The notes: generated by a model not told the origin, from the letters alone. Numbered from the stretch's first letter, positions 48,328 through 57,964 are shown. The stretch: 64,000 nt of DNA from SIG672 sp045605765 (GCA_045605765.1 JAZUQQ010000057.1:1-64000), one strand, 5' to 3'. A program made the numbers and translations.

Positions 48328-49017
48328 TTGAATATCGGAGGAATACAAAAGCTAACTCTACTCGACTATCCGGGCAAAGTCGCCTGCACTCTGTTCACAG
48401 TCGGATGCAATCTGCGCTGTCCGTTTTGTCATAACGCAGCGCTTGTTACGCACCCACAAGATGCAGGGTATGTAACCGACGACGAGCTATTCTCATTTCT
48501 AGAAAAAAGAGTCGGTATTCTCGACGGAATTTGCGTCACGGGGGGCGAGCCTACACTGCAAAAGGATCTACCCGAATTTCTTGCAAAGCTTAAAAATTTC
48601 GGCTACTGTGTAAAGCTCGACACCAACGGAACAAATCCAACGCTTTTAAAGTCTCTCGTTGACGATAGTCTCGTTGATTACGTTGCTGTCGATATCAAAA
48701 ATTCACCTGAAAAATATGCTGTAACCTCGGGCAATATTGACCTTATCGACAAGATAAAGGAATCGGTCTCCCTACTGCTTTCCAACAATGTAGATTATGA
48801 GTTTCGCACTACTGTTGTAAAAGACTTTCACGATGTCAACGATTTTGAAGCGATTGGAAAATGGATAAGCGGAGCAAAACGTTACTTCTTGCAAGGCTTC
48901 GTTGATTCAGGAGACCTCATCTCAAAGGATACCGCTGAACTACCCAAGGAAAAAATGCTCGAAATGCTTAAAATAGTACAAAAGTACGTTCCAAATGCCC
49001 AACTTCGCGGCGTATAA
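48328..49017 (+). CDS. nrdG: anaerobic ribonucleotide reductase activating enzyme
   Basis: NrdG is the radical SAM enzyme that generates the glycyl radical on NrdD. The 229-residue protein has GGIQKLTLLDYPGKVACTLFT and the cluster motif CNLRCPFCHN (CxxxCxxC), then ICVTGGEPTLQKDL and KLDTNGTNP. I start at TTG 48328 because GGAGG lies eight bases upstream and the protein then begins MNIGGIQ, as in the family. An ATG two codons earlier overlaps the ribosome site. It lies 60 bases before nrdD and shares the NrdR-controlled promoter. Confidence 0.92.
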   Translation: MNIGGIQKLTLLDYPGKVACTLFTVGCNLRCPFCHNAALVTHPQDAGYVTDDELFSFLEKRVGILDGICVTGGEPTLQKDLPEFLAKLKNFGYCVKLDTNGTNPTLLKSLVDDSLVDYVAVDIKNSPEKYAVTSGNIDLIDKIKESVSLLLSNNVDYEFRTTVVKDFHDVNDFEAIGKWISGAKRYFLQGFVDSGDLISKDTAELPKEKMLEMLKIVQKYVPNAQLRGV

Positions 49018-49079
49018 ATGATTTTGTTAGCAAAACACATAAATATAAAAAACAAAGAAAAACTAAAAAGGAGAAAAAA

Positions 49080-51470
49080 ATGTATCAGGTTCAAAAAAGA
49101 GACGGAAAAATAATTGATTTTTCACTCGACAAGATTTCAAACGCTATCAAGATGGCATTTGAAGCTCAGGAAAAGCAGTACCATCCCCAAATAATCGATT
49201 TTCTCGCACTTAAAGTAACGGCAGATTTTGAGGCAAAGATCAAAAATAATATAATCGCAGTAGAGGATATTCAGGACAGCGTTGAATCTGTCCTCGTTCA
49301 GGCAGGATATTCGGACGTTGCAAAGGCATACATCCTTTACCGCCGTCAAAGAGCAAAGCTCCGCGAGATACAGAACACCGCTCTTGATTACAAAGCTACC
49401 GTAAACCAGTACCTTAAAGCGCTCGACTGGCGTGTTAAAGAAAACTCGACGGTTACCTACTCGGTCGGTGGACTTATCCTTTCCAACTCGGGAGCTATCA
49501 CCGCTAACTATTGGCTCTCCGAGGTTTACGACGACGAGATCGCAAACGCCCACAGAAACGGCGATATCCACATTCACGACCTCTCGATGCTCACCGGCTA
49601 CTGCGCAGGATGGTCACTCAAACAGCTTATTCAAGAGGGTCTTGGCGGTGTAGTAGGAAAGATCACCTCTGCTCCCGCAGCTCACCTCTCCACTCTCTGT
49701 AACCAGATGGTAAACTTCCTCGGCATTATGCAGAACGAGTGGGCAGGCGCACAGGCATTCTCCTCGTTTGACACTTACCTTGCTCCCTTCGTTAAGGTGG
49801 ACAACCTTTCCTACAAGGAAGTAAAGCAGTGTATTCAGTCCTTCGTTTACGGTGTAAACACTCCCAGCCGTTGGGGAACTCAGTCGCCCTTTACCAACAT
49901 CACTCTCGACTGGACCGTTCCGAACGACCTTGCAGAGCTTAACTGTATCGTCGGAGGAAAAGAGCTTGACTTCAAGTACAAGGACTGTAAAGCCGAGATG
50001 GATATGGTCAATAAAGCGTTTATCGAAATTATGATTGAAGGCGACGCTAACGGACGCGGCTTCCAGTATCCTATCCCCACCTATTCGATCACGAGAGACT
50101 TTGACTGGTCGGACACCGAGAACAATAAGCTTCTCTTTGAGATGACCGCTAAATACGGTACTCCCTACTTCTCGAACTACATCAACAGCGATATGGAGCC
50201 CTCGGACGTTCGTTCGATGTGCTGCCGTCTGCGTCTTGACCTTCGTGAGCTCCGCAAAAAGTCAGGCGGATTCTTCGGCTCAGGCGAATCAACAGGTTCT
50301 GTCGGCGTAGTTACCATCAACATGCCGAGAATTGCTTATCTTGCAGAGGACGAGGCTGACTTCTACAAGCGTCTTGACAAGCTTATGGACATCTCCGCAC
50401 GCTCGCTCAAAACCAAGAGAACGGTTATCACAAAGCTTCTCGACGAAGGACTTTATCCCTACACCAAGAGATACCTCGGAACCTTCAACAATCACTTCTC
50501 GACCATCGGTCTCGTCGGTATGAACGAGGCAGGTCTCAACGCAAAGTGGCTTCGTGCAGATATGACCTCCGAAGCAGTTCAGCAGTTCAGCAAGGATGTT
50601 CTCAACCATATGCGCGAGCGTCTTTCCGACTATCAGGAGGCTTACGGCGACCTTTACAACCTAGAAGCCACTCCCGCAGAGTCGACATCCTTCCGTTTTG
50701 CTAAGCACGACAGAAAGCGTTATCCCGATATCATTACTGCTACCGAGGGCGACGCTACTCCCTATTATACCAACTCTTCGCATCTTCCCGTTGGCTACAC
50801 CGAGGATATTTTCGCTGCCCTCGACGTTCAGGACGGTCTACAAACGCTCTACACCTCGGGCACGGTATTCCACGCATTCCTCGGTGAAAAGCTCCCCGAC
50901 TGGAAGAGCGCGGCAAATCTCGTTCGCAAGATCGCAGAAAACTACGCGCTTCCCTACTACACCCTCTCTCCCACATACTCAGTATGCCGCAATCACGGAT
51001 ACCTTGCAGGCGAGCAGTGGATCTGCCCCGAGTGCGGAGAAAAGGCAGAGGTTTACAGCCGTATCACCGGTTACTACCGCCCTGTTCTTAACTGGAACGA
51101 CGGCAAGAGCCAGGAATACAAGGACAGAAAGGTCTACAACATCGCAAAGTACGGCGAAAAGAACATAAGCAAATCGGAAGAAGCGGTAAGGGCTGCCGAG
51201 GCTCTCGCCCCCGCTACCGAATTTGCAAAGGACACATCTGAAGCCATTCTTCTCTTCGCTACTCACACCTGCCCCAACTGCAAGATGGCTAAGGTCTTCC
51301 TTGACAAAGCAGGCATTGACTACGAGGTGATCTATGCAGACGATAATCCCGAAGCGGCGGCAGAGTTTGACATTCGCCAGGCTCCTACTATGATCGTTTC
51401 GAGAGGCGGCGAAACCGAGGTGATCACCAACGTTTCCAACATCAGAAAGTTTGCCGAAACTAATTCCTAA
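49080..51470 (+). CDS. nrdD: anaerobic ribonucleoside-triphosphate reductase with C-terminal glutaredoxin-like domain
   Basis: NrdD (796 residues) reduces NTPs to dNTPs with a glycyl radical. An ATP-cone (about 1-95) provides allosteric control. The catalytic barrel has cysteines at 207 (LCNQMVNFLGIMQNEWAGAQ) and 381-382 (RSMCCRLRLD). A zinc site uses Cys636, His639, Cys649 and Cys652, and the radical Gly664 lies in RITGYYRPV. After a linker, residues about 722-796 form a glutaredoxin/thioredoxin-like domain with HTCPNCKMAKVFL (Cys731, Cys734) and APTMIV. This suggests a built-in reductant rather than formate. Start ATG follows AAAAAGGAG. trxB follows after about 20 bases. Confidence 0.96.
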   Translation: MYQVQKRDGKIIDFSLDKISNAIKMAFEAQEKQYHPQIIDFLALKVTADFEAKIKNNIIAVEDIQDSVESVLVQAGYSDVAKAYILYRRQRAKLREIQNTALDYKATVNQYLKALDWRVKENSTVTYSVGGLILSNSGAITANYWLSEVYDDEIANAHRNGDIHIHDLSMLTGYCAGWSLKQLIQEGLGGVVGKITSAPAAHLSTLCNQMVNFLGIMQNEWAGAQAFSSFDTYLAPFVKVDNLSYKEVKQCIQSFVYGVNTPSRWGTQSPFTNITLDWTVPNDLAELNCIVGGKELDFKYKDCKAEMDMVNKAFIEIMIEGDANGRGFQYPIPTYSITRDFDWSDTENNKLLFEMTAKYGTPYFSNYINSDMEPSDVRSMCCRLRLDLRELRKKSGGFFGSGESTGSVGVVTINMPRIAYLAEDEADFYKRLDKLMDISARSLKTKRTVITKLLDEGLYPYTKRYLGTFNNHFSTIGLVGMNEAGLNAKWLRADMTSEAVQQFSKDVLNHMRERLSDYQEAYGDLYNLEATPAESTSFRFAKHDRKRYPDIITATEGDATPYYTNSSHLPVGYTEDIFAALDVQDGLQTLYTSGTVFHAFLGEKLPDWKSAANLVRKIAENYALPYYTLSPTYSVCRNHGYLAGEQWICPECGEKAEVYSRITGYYRPVLNWNDGKSQEYKDRKVYNIAKYGEKNISKSEEAVRAAEALAPATEFAKDTSEAILLFATHTCPNCKMAKVFLDKAGIDYEVIYADDNPEAAAEFDIRQAPTMIVSRGGETEVITNVSNIRKFAETNS

Positions 51471-51491
51471 TCAATCTAGAAGGACTATTTT

Positions 51492-52403
51492 ATGTACGAT
51501 ATACTGATAATAGGCGCAGGTCCCGCAGGTCTTACTGCGGCGATCTACGCCGCAAGAGCGGGTAAAAGCGTTCTTATTCTTGAAAAAGAAACCTTTGGCG
51601 GTCAGATAACTCATTCTCCGAAGGTTGAAAACTATCCCGGTTTTCTTGAAATGAGCGGAAATCAGTTCGCAGAGCGTCTTATAGATCAGGCTATTGCTCA
51701 GGGCGCAGAAATCGAGCTTGACCGCGCGATCTCGATAAATGAAGAGGACGGTCACAAGATAGTAGAAACCGAGTCAGGAAAGAAATACGAGGCTCTCTCG
51801 GTCATTATCGCTGCAGGCTCGAGACACCGTCATCTCGGTGTCGAGCGGGAGGACGAGCTTATTGGAAACGGCATCTCCTACTGCGCTGTCTGCGACGGTC
51901 CGTTCTATGCGGGCAAGAACGTTGCTATCATCGGCGGAGGAAACACCGCCCTCCAAGAAGCGGTCATGCTTTCCGACATTTGCGAGAGCGTTACTCTTAT
52001 TCAAAATCTTCCCTATCTTACGGGCGAGGAGACGCTTATCGAAAAGCTCTATCTGCGCGACAACGTGAAATTCATTTTCGGCTCGGTCGTGACCTCTTTT
52101 ATCGGAGGGAAGCAGGTCGAGGGACTTGAAATAAAGAAAAACGCGACCGATGCAATCTCCCGTCTTTACGTTGACGGAGTATTCGTCGCAATAGGTCAGG
52201 AGCCCGAAAACAAGCCTTTTGCAAACGTTGCAGAGCTTAACGACTACGGTTATATCGTGGCAGGAGAAACCTGCGAAACTGGAACTCCCGGAGTTTTCGT
52301 TGCAGGTGACTGCCGCACGAAGGCTATCCGTCAGATAGTTACCGCAAGCGGTGACGGCGCAGTTGCGGCGGTTGCGGCTTGTAAGTACGTGGATAATCTT
52401 TAA
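51492..52403 (+). CDS. trxB: thioredoxin reductase (NADPH, FAD)
   Basis: A 303-residue flavoprotein of the TrxB family. FAD-binding GAGPAGLTAAIYAARAG is at the N-terminus, the redox pair Cys131-Cys134 lies in SYCAVCDGPFY, the nucleotide site is IIGGGNTALQEAV, and GVFVAGDCRTKAIRQIVTASGDGAVAA ends the protein. By position, just after nrdD, it probably reduces the glutaredoxin-like domain of NrdD or a separate thioredoxin and so supplies electrons for dNTP synthesis. A terminator follows. Confidence 0.95.
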   Translation: MYDILIIGAGPAGLTAAIYAARAGKSVLILEKETFGGQITHSPKVENYPGFLEMSGNQFAERLIDQAIAQGAEIELDRAISINEEDGHKIVETESGKKYEALSVIIAAGSRHRHLGVEREDELIGNGISYCAVCDGPFYAGKNVAIIGGGNTALQEAVMLSDICESVTLIQNLPYLTGEETLIEKLYLRDNVKFIFGSVVTSFIGGKQVEGLEIKKNATDAISRLYVDGVFVAIGQEPENKPFANVAELNDYGYIVAGETCETGTPGVFVAGDCRTKAIRQIVTASGDGAVAAVAACKYVDNL

Positions 52404-52436
52404 CTCAGGGCTTTTCGCAGAAAAACTTTTACAAAA

Positions 52437-52468
52437 AAACGCAGGAGTGATCCTGCGTTTTGATTTTG
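52437..52468 (+). terminator. intrinsic terminator after trxB
   Basis: AAAACGCAGGA / TCCTGCGTTTT stem with a four-base loop, then GATTTTG. Confidence 0.88.
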
Positions 52469-52499
52469 TATGAGAAAGTTTAGTATGTGCGAACATACG

Positions 52500-52853
52500 A
52501 AAACGCGTTTACCACTTCTTTGAAGCATTTCTTCGTTGGAAGAAACGCTTCGCAAAGAACAACCAAAGGAAGAGAGGTATCTCTTCCTTATGGAATCCTT
52601 CTCTCTATTAAAAGCGCGCTTTTAAGTGCCGCGCCAAACGCGGCGTAACGGTTATTGCGGCGCGATGGGTGCGCATTAGTTTTATTCTATGAATATAGAA
52701 TTTATCTTAGTTTAACATAAAAAGCTATGAGGTCATATTTCTCATAGCTTTTTATTAAAGTTTTGGGAGTTCCAAGAACCTTTTTACAAAAAGGTTCTTG
52801 GTTGGTTCTTAGGGCAAAGCCCTAAGCGAATTCCAAAGGCAGAGCCTTTGGCC
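52500..52853. repeat. palindrome-rich intergenic spacer between trxB and pheT
   Basis: No gene is visible. At least five hairpins stand in a row: GGAAGAG-GTAT-CTCTTCC; AAAAGCTATGAG with CTCATAGCTTTTT (a terminator for pheT on the minus strand); CCAAGAACCTTTTT with AAAAAGGTTCTTGG; CTTAGGGC with GCCCTAAG; and CCAAAGGC with GCCTTTGG. Stacked palindromes of this sort are typical of dispersed REP-like repeats. I cannot count other copies from one window. Confidence 0.6.
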
Positions 52854-55247
52854 TTAACCTCTAAGCGTAATTCCGAGCTGTTTTTCGACAGATGCGATGA
52901 TCTTAGTCGAGGTCTTTTCCGACTCGTCCTCGGTGAGAGTATGGTCTGCGGCGCGAAGCGTTACTCTGAACGCAAGGCTCTTTTTATCTGCACCGAGTCT
53001 TTCTCCGACGTAAACGTCAAAGAGTGTGACTGCCTCGACGAGCTTACCGCCCGCCTTGCGGATAACGTCCTCAATAGCACCCGACTCGGTATTCTTATCG
53101 CAAACGAACGCGAAGTCACGGTTTACGGGCGGATATTTTGGAAGCGGCTTATAATGCTTATCGAAATTACTGAAATTAAAGAGCTTTTCGAAATCTATAT
53201 CGGCAAGATACACGGGAGCGTCAAAGCCGTAATTTGCCGCAACCTTCGGGTGAAGCTGACCGATAGTTCCGACTACCTCGAATCCTCTTGCGATAATATT
53301 TGCACATCTTCCGGGGTGGAATACGGGGTTATTTTCATTTGATACGAACTTAACCTTAGCTATTCCCGCGTCGGCACAGATAGTTTCTGCCATACCTTTA
53401 AGTGTATAGAAATCGCCGTTACCGTAGAAGCCAAACGTGAGTCTTGTAGGCTCTTCGGGAAGCTCATTTTTATCTTCATTTGGAATATAGATATGTCCGA
53501 GCTCGTACATAGCAACGCTATCCGAGTGGTAATTATTATTTCTCGCAAGAACGCCGAGAAGCGACGGAATGAGGGTGGTTCTCATTACGCTAGTATCTTC
53601 TCCGAGAGGATTGGTAATAACGACCTGCTTTCTTTCGGGAGCGTCCTCGGGAAGATTTATCATATCAAGCGTCTTCGGAGAAACGAAGGAGAAGGTCACG
53701 CTCTGCGTGAGTCCGAGAGCGCAAAGAAGGCTATGAAGTCTTGCCTTATACGCCTGCTTGGGAGTAAGAGTTCCTGCCTTGACCGCGCACTTAAACGGAG
53801 TCGAGGGAATGTTGTTATATCCGTGAATTCTTGCAATTTCCTCGGCAATATCGTTCATTCTTTCGAGGTCTGCGCGATAGGAAGGAGCGGCGAGAACTCC
53901 ATTTTCGATGGTACAACCGAGAGATTCGAGAATAGCTACCATCTTATCCTCGCAAACGTCTGTTCCGAGGAAAGCGTTTATTTGATCTGCATCAAATTTA
54001 ACGGTAACGGGAGCTTTCTTATTCTTATATACGTCGATGACACCGCCGACAACTTCGCCGGCTCCGAGAAGATTTACAAGCTCGCAAGCCCTATCAAGTG
54101 CAGGCATTGTATTCTCGGGATCAAGTCCCTTTTCAAAGCGGCTACTCGACTCGGTTCTCATTCCCTGAGCCTTTGCGGCAAGTCTTACCGACGAGCCGAG
54201 GAAGTTTGCAGACTCGAACACGACTGTGGTCGTCGTATCCTTGATCTCGCTATTTGCTCCGCCCATTACACCTGCCAGTGCGACTGCCTTCTTTTCGTCG
54301 GCAATTACGAGGGTATCGGAGCTGAGTATATGGTCATTATCATCAAGTGACTTGAAGTTTTCGCCCTCAGATGCTCTGCGGACCACTATCTTCTTACCTT
54401 CGAGCATCGCATAGTCAAACGCGTGCATAGGCTGACCGTATTCGAGCATAACGTAGTTGGTAATATCAACGATATTATTTATAGGACGGACACCCGAAGC
54501 ACGAAGTCTCATTCTGAGCCAAAGCGGCGAGGGCTCGATCTTTACGTTTTTAACAACTCTTGCGCTATATCTCGGGCAGAGCTCTGCATCGTCAACGTCA
54601 ACAGAGATATATTCGGAAATATCTCCACTTCCCTCTTTTACTACGGGGGTCGGGATTTTAAGCTCTCTACCGAAGCTCACCGCGCTCTCTCTTGCAAGAC
54701 CGATAACCGATAGGCAATCAGGGCGGTTAGAGGTTATCTCGAACTCGACCGATTTATCGGAGAGCATAAGAACGTCCTTTATATCCTTGCCGATCTGATC
54801 TTCTCCGACAAAAGAGTTCATTATGAATATACCGTTTTCATCTGCGCCCGGCATATCGTGGGTTGTGAGGTCAAGCTCGCCTATCGAGCAGAGCATACCG
54901 TCCGACTCAACTCCGCGGAGCTTACCCGATTTAATAACCACTCCGTTCGGAAGCTTTGCAACCGGAACAGCAACCGGAATTATCGCACCCTCAAAAATAT
55001 TCTGTGCGCCTGTAACTATCTGCCTCTCGGCATCGCCCGTATATATCTGACAGATCTGAAGATGATCGGAATCGGGGTGCTTCTCTATTTTGAGAATTTT
55101 TCCGACGACCACGTTTTCTATATTCCCTCCGAGCAAGGTATATCCCTCGACCTTAGAGCCGGTATCTGTCATACGGTCACAGTAATCCTTTATATTTACG
55201 TCGCTGACATCTGTGAAATCAGCAAGCCATTTCATTGACAAATTCAT
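52854..55247 (-). CDS. pheT: phenylalanyl-tRNA synthetase beta chain
   Basis: PheT (797 residues) pairs with PheS to form the alpha2-beta2 enzyme that charges tRNA-Phe. An N-terminal tRNA-binding domain (about 40-150, VVGKILKIEKHPDSDHLQICQ) is followed by the B3/B4 editing region (YSARVVKNVKIEPSPLWLRMRL, VDITNYVMLEYGQPMHAFD), B5, the inactive synthetase-like core and a C-terminal anticodon-binding FDX-ACB domain (KYPPVNRDFAFVCD...). The start ATG follows GGAGGTAAAAAAG. It lies 16 bases after pheS and is controlled by the same T-box. Confidence 0.96.
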   Translation of the reverse strand: MNLSMKWLADFTDVSDVNIKDYCDRMTDTGSKVEGYTLLGGNIENVVVGKILKIEKHPDSDHLQICQIYTGDAERQIVTGAQNIFEGAIIPVAVPVAKLPNGVVIKSGKLRGVESDGMLCSIGELDLTTHDMPGADENGIFIMNSFVGEDQIGKDIKDVLMLSDKSVEFEITSNRPDCLSVIGLARESAVSFGRELKIPTPVVKEGSGDISEYISVDVDDAELCPRYSARVVKNVKIEPSPLWLRMRLRASGVRPINNIVDITNYVMLEYGQPMHAFDYAMLEGKKIVVRRASEGENFKSLDDNDHILSSDTLVIADEKKAVALAGVMGGANSEIKDTTTTVVFESANFLGSSVRLAAKAQGMRTESSSRFEKGLDPENTMPALDRACELVNLLGAGEVVGGVIDVYKNKKAPVTVKFDADQINAFLGTDVCEDKMVAILESLGCTIENGVLAAPSYRADLERMNDIAEEIARIHGYNNIPSTPFKCAVKAGTLTPKQAYKARLHSLLCALGLTQSVTFSFVSPKTLDMINLPEDAPERKQVVITNPLGEDTSVMRTTLIPSLLGVLARNNNYHSDSVAMYELGHIYIPNEDKNELPEEPTRLTFGFYGNGDFYTLKGMAETICADAGIAKVKFVSNENNPVFHPGRCANIIARGFEVVGTIGQLHPKVAANYGFDAPVYLADIDFEKLFNFSNFDKHYKPLPKYPPVNRDFAFVCDKNTESGAIEDVIRKAGGKLVEAVTLFDVYVGERLGADKKSLAFRVTLRAADHTLTEDESEKTSTKIIASVEKQLGITLRG

Positions 55248-55263
55248 CTTTTTTACCTCCTTA

Positions 55264-56283
55264 TCAGAACTGTTTCAGGAAACGGAGATCGTTTTCATAG
55301 AGCAATCTCATATCGTCGATACCGTATTTTATCATAACGATTCGCTCGATACCCATACCAAATGCAAACCCGCTATAAACCTCAGGATCGATACCGCAGC
55401 CCGAAAGCACGTTCGGGTGAACCATACCTGCGCCGAGGATCTCGATCCAGCCCTCGCCCTTACATACGCGGCAACCCTTGCCTCCGCATACGAAGCAGCT
55501 TACGTCAACCTCTGCCGACGGCTCGGTAAACGGGAAATGGTGCGGACGGAAGCGGATCTTGGTATTTTCTCCGAACATCTGCTTTGCGAATGCTTCGAGC
55601 ATTCCGCGAAGGTCACCCATCGTAATTCCCTTATCAACTACGAGTCCTTCGAGCTGATGGAATACGGGAGAATGGGTAGCGTCAACCTCGTCCGCGCGGT
55701 AAACTCTTCCCGGAGAGATAATTCTGATCGGCGGCTGCTGATCCATCATAACTCTAGCCTGAACGGGAGAGGTCTGCGAGCGAAGAAGAATATTATCAGT
55801 GATATAGAAGGTATCCTGCGTATCACGAGCAGGGTGATTTTCGGGAATATTGAGCTTTTGGAAGTTGAAAAGGTCAAATTCGACCTCAGGGCCTTCTGCG
55901 ATCTCAAAGCCCATAGAACGAAAAATATCGCTCATCTCGGTCTCGATCTTTTCAAGCGGATGTCTCGTTCCCACCTCAAATTTTTGTCCGGGTGCGGTAA
56001 CGTCGAGCTTTTCATCTTTCAGCTTCGCTTCAAGCTTTTTTTCATCAAGTTCGTTTTTCTTTTCGGCAATTGCACCCTCGATATAGGATCTCACCTCATT
56101 TGCCAGCTGACCGACGATCGGACGCTCCTCGGGGGTAAGTCCTCCCATTCCTCTGAGAACTGCGGTAAGCTCACCCTTTTTACCGAGATATCCTACACGG
56201 ATAGACTCAAGGGAAGCATCGTCATTTGCATTTTTCAGAGCTTCCTCTGCCTTTGCTCTGATTTCAAGTAACAAAGTTTTCAT
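55264..56283 (-). CDS. pheS: phenylalanyl-tRNA synthetase alpha chain
   Basis: PheS is the catalytic subunit. The 339-residue protein has an N-terminal coiled coil (about 1-85), then the class II core with HPARDTQDTFY, LLRSQTSPVQAR, GRVYRADEVDATHSPVFHQLEG (motif 2), RFRPHHFPFTEPSAEVDVSC, a zinc-like CFVCGGKGCRVCKGEGW stretch and motif 3 GFAFGMGIERIVMIKYGI. I start at ATG 56283 (GAAAGGAAAA in front). The longer open frame runs back into the T-box. It is co-transcribed with pheT. Confidence 0.96.
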   Translation of the reverse strand: MKTLLLEIRAKAEEALKNANDDASLESIRVGYLGKKGELTAVLRGMGGLTPEERPIVGQLANEVRSYIEGAIAEKKNELDEKKLEAKLKDEKLDVTAPGQKFEVGTRHPLEKIETEMSDIFRSMGFEIAEGPEVEFDLFNFQKLNIPENHPARDTQDTFYITDNILLRSQTSPVQARVMMDQQPPIRIISPGRVYRADEVDATHSPVFHQLEGLVVDKGITMGDLRGMLEAFAKQMFGENTKIRFRPHHFPFTEPSAEVDVSCFVCGGKGCRVCKGEGWIEILGAGMVHPNVLSGCGIDPEVYSGFAFGMGIERIVMIKYGIDDMRLLYENDLRFLKQF

Positions 56284-56329
56284 TTTGACTTTTCCTTTCG
56301 TTTTCACTTTATGTAGAGTTTTTAATGCA

Positions 56330-56595
56330 AAATAAAAAAATCCTGCGCCCAACCTAATAGGGCGACAGGAATCCTTCGCGGTACCACCTATTTTTTCGAG
56401 ATCTTTCATTTGAAGATCTGTACTCTGCGACCTATAACGCGGTCAGACGTACCTGCCTACTCTGTTTTCAACAAGTCTGCTCCGAGACGAATGGCGACCG
56501 TCGGCTTCTCCGCTCCGCTTCCAGCCTTGGCGGCGCTCTCTGTGGGAAAAGTTCTCCGAAACGTACCTATCTTTTCACTGCATTTCAAATATCCT
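56330..56595 (-). promoter_or_regulatory. T-box leader (tRNA-Phe) of pheST
   Basis: On the minus-strand transcript the antiterminator T-box AGGTGGTACCGCG is followed by a terminator stem (AATCCTGTCGCCC...GGGCGCAGGATT) and TTTTTTT. Further upstream, CAGAGAGCGCCGCCAAGGCTGGAAGCGG fits the distal part of stem I. A TTC triplet at 56491-56489, in ATTCGTCTCGGAG, is in the right place for the specifier codon (Phe). Uncharged tRNA-Phe would favour read-through into pheST. Confidence 0.9.
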
Positions 56596-56599
56596 TAGT

Positions 56600-56627
56600 A
56601 TTATACCATATTTTTTCAAAAAATCAA
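56600..56627 (-). promoter_or_regulatory. promoter of the pheST T-box transcript
   Basis: TTGATT (56627-56622), 16-base spacer, TATAAT (56605-56600) on the minus strand, directly before the T-box. Confidence 0.65.
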
Positions 56628-56740
56628 TACCAAATCGCACGAAAAAGAGATTTTTTTCAAAAATGTGTTTACTTTTTTTACGAAATGTTGTAAAATGAAT
56701 TATACGTTAATTAAAGATTTCAGGAGACGACACTGATATT

Positions 56741-57964
56741 ATGAAAGAGCTTTTACTTCCTGCGGGCAATCCCGAAAAAATGACTGCCGCACTGAGATAC
56801 GGCGCAGATGCCGTCTATCTTGCGGGAAAGGTTTTCGGCATGCGTTCTGCCGCAGCCAACTTCTCCGACGAGGAGCTTTTTAACGCCGTAAAATACGCGA
56901 ATACTCTCGGCAAAAAAGTATACATCACGGTAAATGTAACGCCTCACTGTGACGAGTACGATGAGCTTGAAAAATACCTTTACCTTTTAAAAGAAGTACA
57001 GCCCGATGCTCTCATTATTGCTGACGTCGGCGTTTTCTCACTTGCAAAAAAGATATTGCCCGAAGTGCAAATACATATTTCAACACAGGCGGGTGCGGTC
57101 AGTCACGCAGACTGCACGTTCTGGTACAATCTCGGCGCATCACGCGTTGTTCTTGCGCGCGAGCTCGGATTTTCAGAAATTGAGATAATACGCGACAAAA
57201 CGCCCGCAGAGCTTGAGCTTGAATGCTTCATCCACGGATCTATGTGCATTTCGTGGAGCGGAAGATGTCTACTCTCGGCAAACATCACCGGCAGAGATGC
57301 AAACCGCGGAAGCTGCACTCAGCCCTGCCGTTGGAAGTACAATCTTTATGAGATCGCAGAAGAAAAACGTCCTAATCTGCGTTTCCCTGTGGAAGAAAAC
57401 GACCTCGGCACCTTCATTATGTCAAGTCGCGATATGTGCATGATCGAGCATATGCCGGAGCTTATGAAGAGCGGAATTTCCTCGTTCAAAATCGAAGGCA
57501 GAATGAAGAGTGCCTACTACACGGCTGTCTGTGCGAACACCTATCGTATCGCTATGGACAAATATCTCGCCTGCCCCGAAAGCTACACCTACGATTCGCT
57601 CTGGCTGCGCGAGCTTGAAAGTGTGAGCCATCGCGAATATTGCACGGGATTTTATTTCGACACACCTTCCGACAACGCTCAGACGGTCACGAGAGACGGA
57701 TATCTGCTCGAAAAAGCTTATCTTGCCCACGCCGTATCCTACGATGAAAAAAAACAGCGTGCCACATTCAGACAGAAAAACAAGGTGGTTTCGGGCGCAG
57801 ATGTCGAGCTTATCTCTCCCGGACTGGTCGGCAGATCTCTCAAAGCGCTCGATATGCAAAACGAAGCAGGCGAAGTGATAGAGTCTGCACCTCACCCTTC
57901 TATGCTCTTCTCAATAAAAGTACCCTTTCCAGTCAAAGAAGGAGATATTTTAAGGGGTATCTGA
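56741..57964 (+). CDS. peptidase U32 family protein (TrhP/RlhA type)
   Basis: A 407-residue protein of the U32 family; members with this architecture take part in prephenate-dependent hydroxylation of tRNA uridine 34 or of rRNA. It begins KELLLPAGNPEKMTAALRYGADAVYLAG, has HISTQAGAVSHADCTFWYNLGASRVVLARE, then the family signature ELECFIHGSMCISWSGRCLLS and the Fe-S-type cysteines in RGSCTQPCRW. A C-terminal beta domain with EGRMKSAYYTA and a substrate-binding region follows. Start ATG is preceded by CAGGAGACGA. It is a single-gene unit divergent from pheST. Confidence 0.9.
   Translation: MKELLLPAGNPEKMTAALRYGADAVYLAGKVFGMRSAAANFSDEELFNAVKYANTLGKKVYITVNVTPHCDEYDELEKYLYLLKEVQPDALIIADVGVFSLAKKILPEVQIHISTQAGAVSHADCTFWYNLGASRVVLARELGFSEIEIIRDKTPAELELECFIHGSMCISWSGRCLLSANITGRDANRGSCTQPCRWKYNLYEIAEEKRPNLRFPVEENDLGTFIMSSRDMCMIEHMPELMKSGISSFKIEGRMKSAYYTAVCANTYRIAMDKYLACPESYTYDSLWLRELESVSHREYCTGFYFDTPSDNAQTVTRDGYLLEKAYLAHAVSYDEKKQRATFRQKNKVVSGADVELISPGLVGRSLKALDMQNEAGEVIESAPHPSMLFSIKVPFPVKEGDILRGI

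Noticed and set aside
55213..56271. Plus-strand open frame of 352 codons
   Set aside because: Antisense shadow of pheS.
56284..56409. A 42-residue N-terminal extension of PheS
   Set aside because: It overlaps the T-box antiterminator and terminator; ATG 56283 has its own ribosome site.
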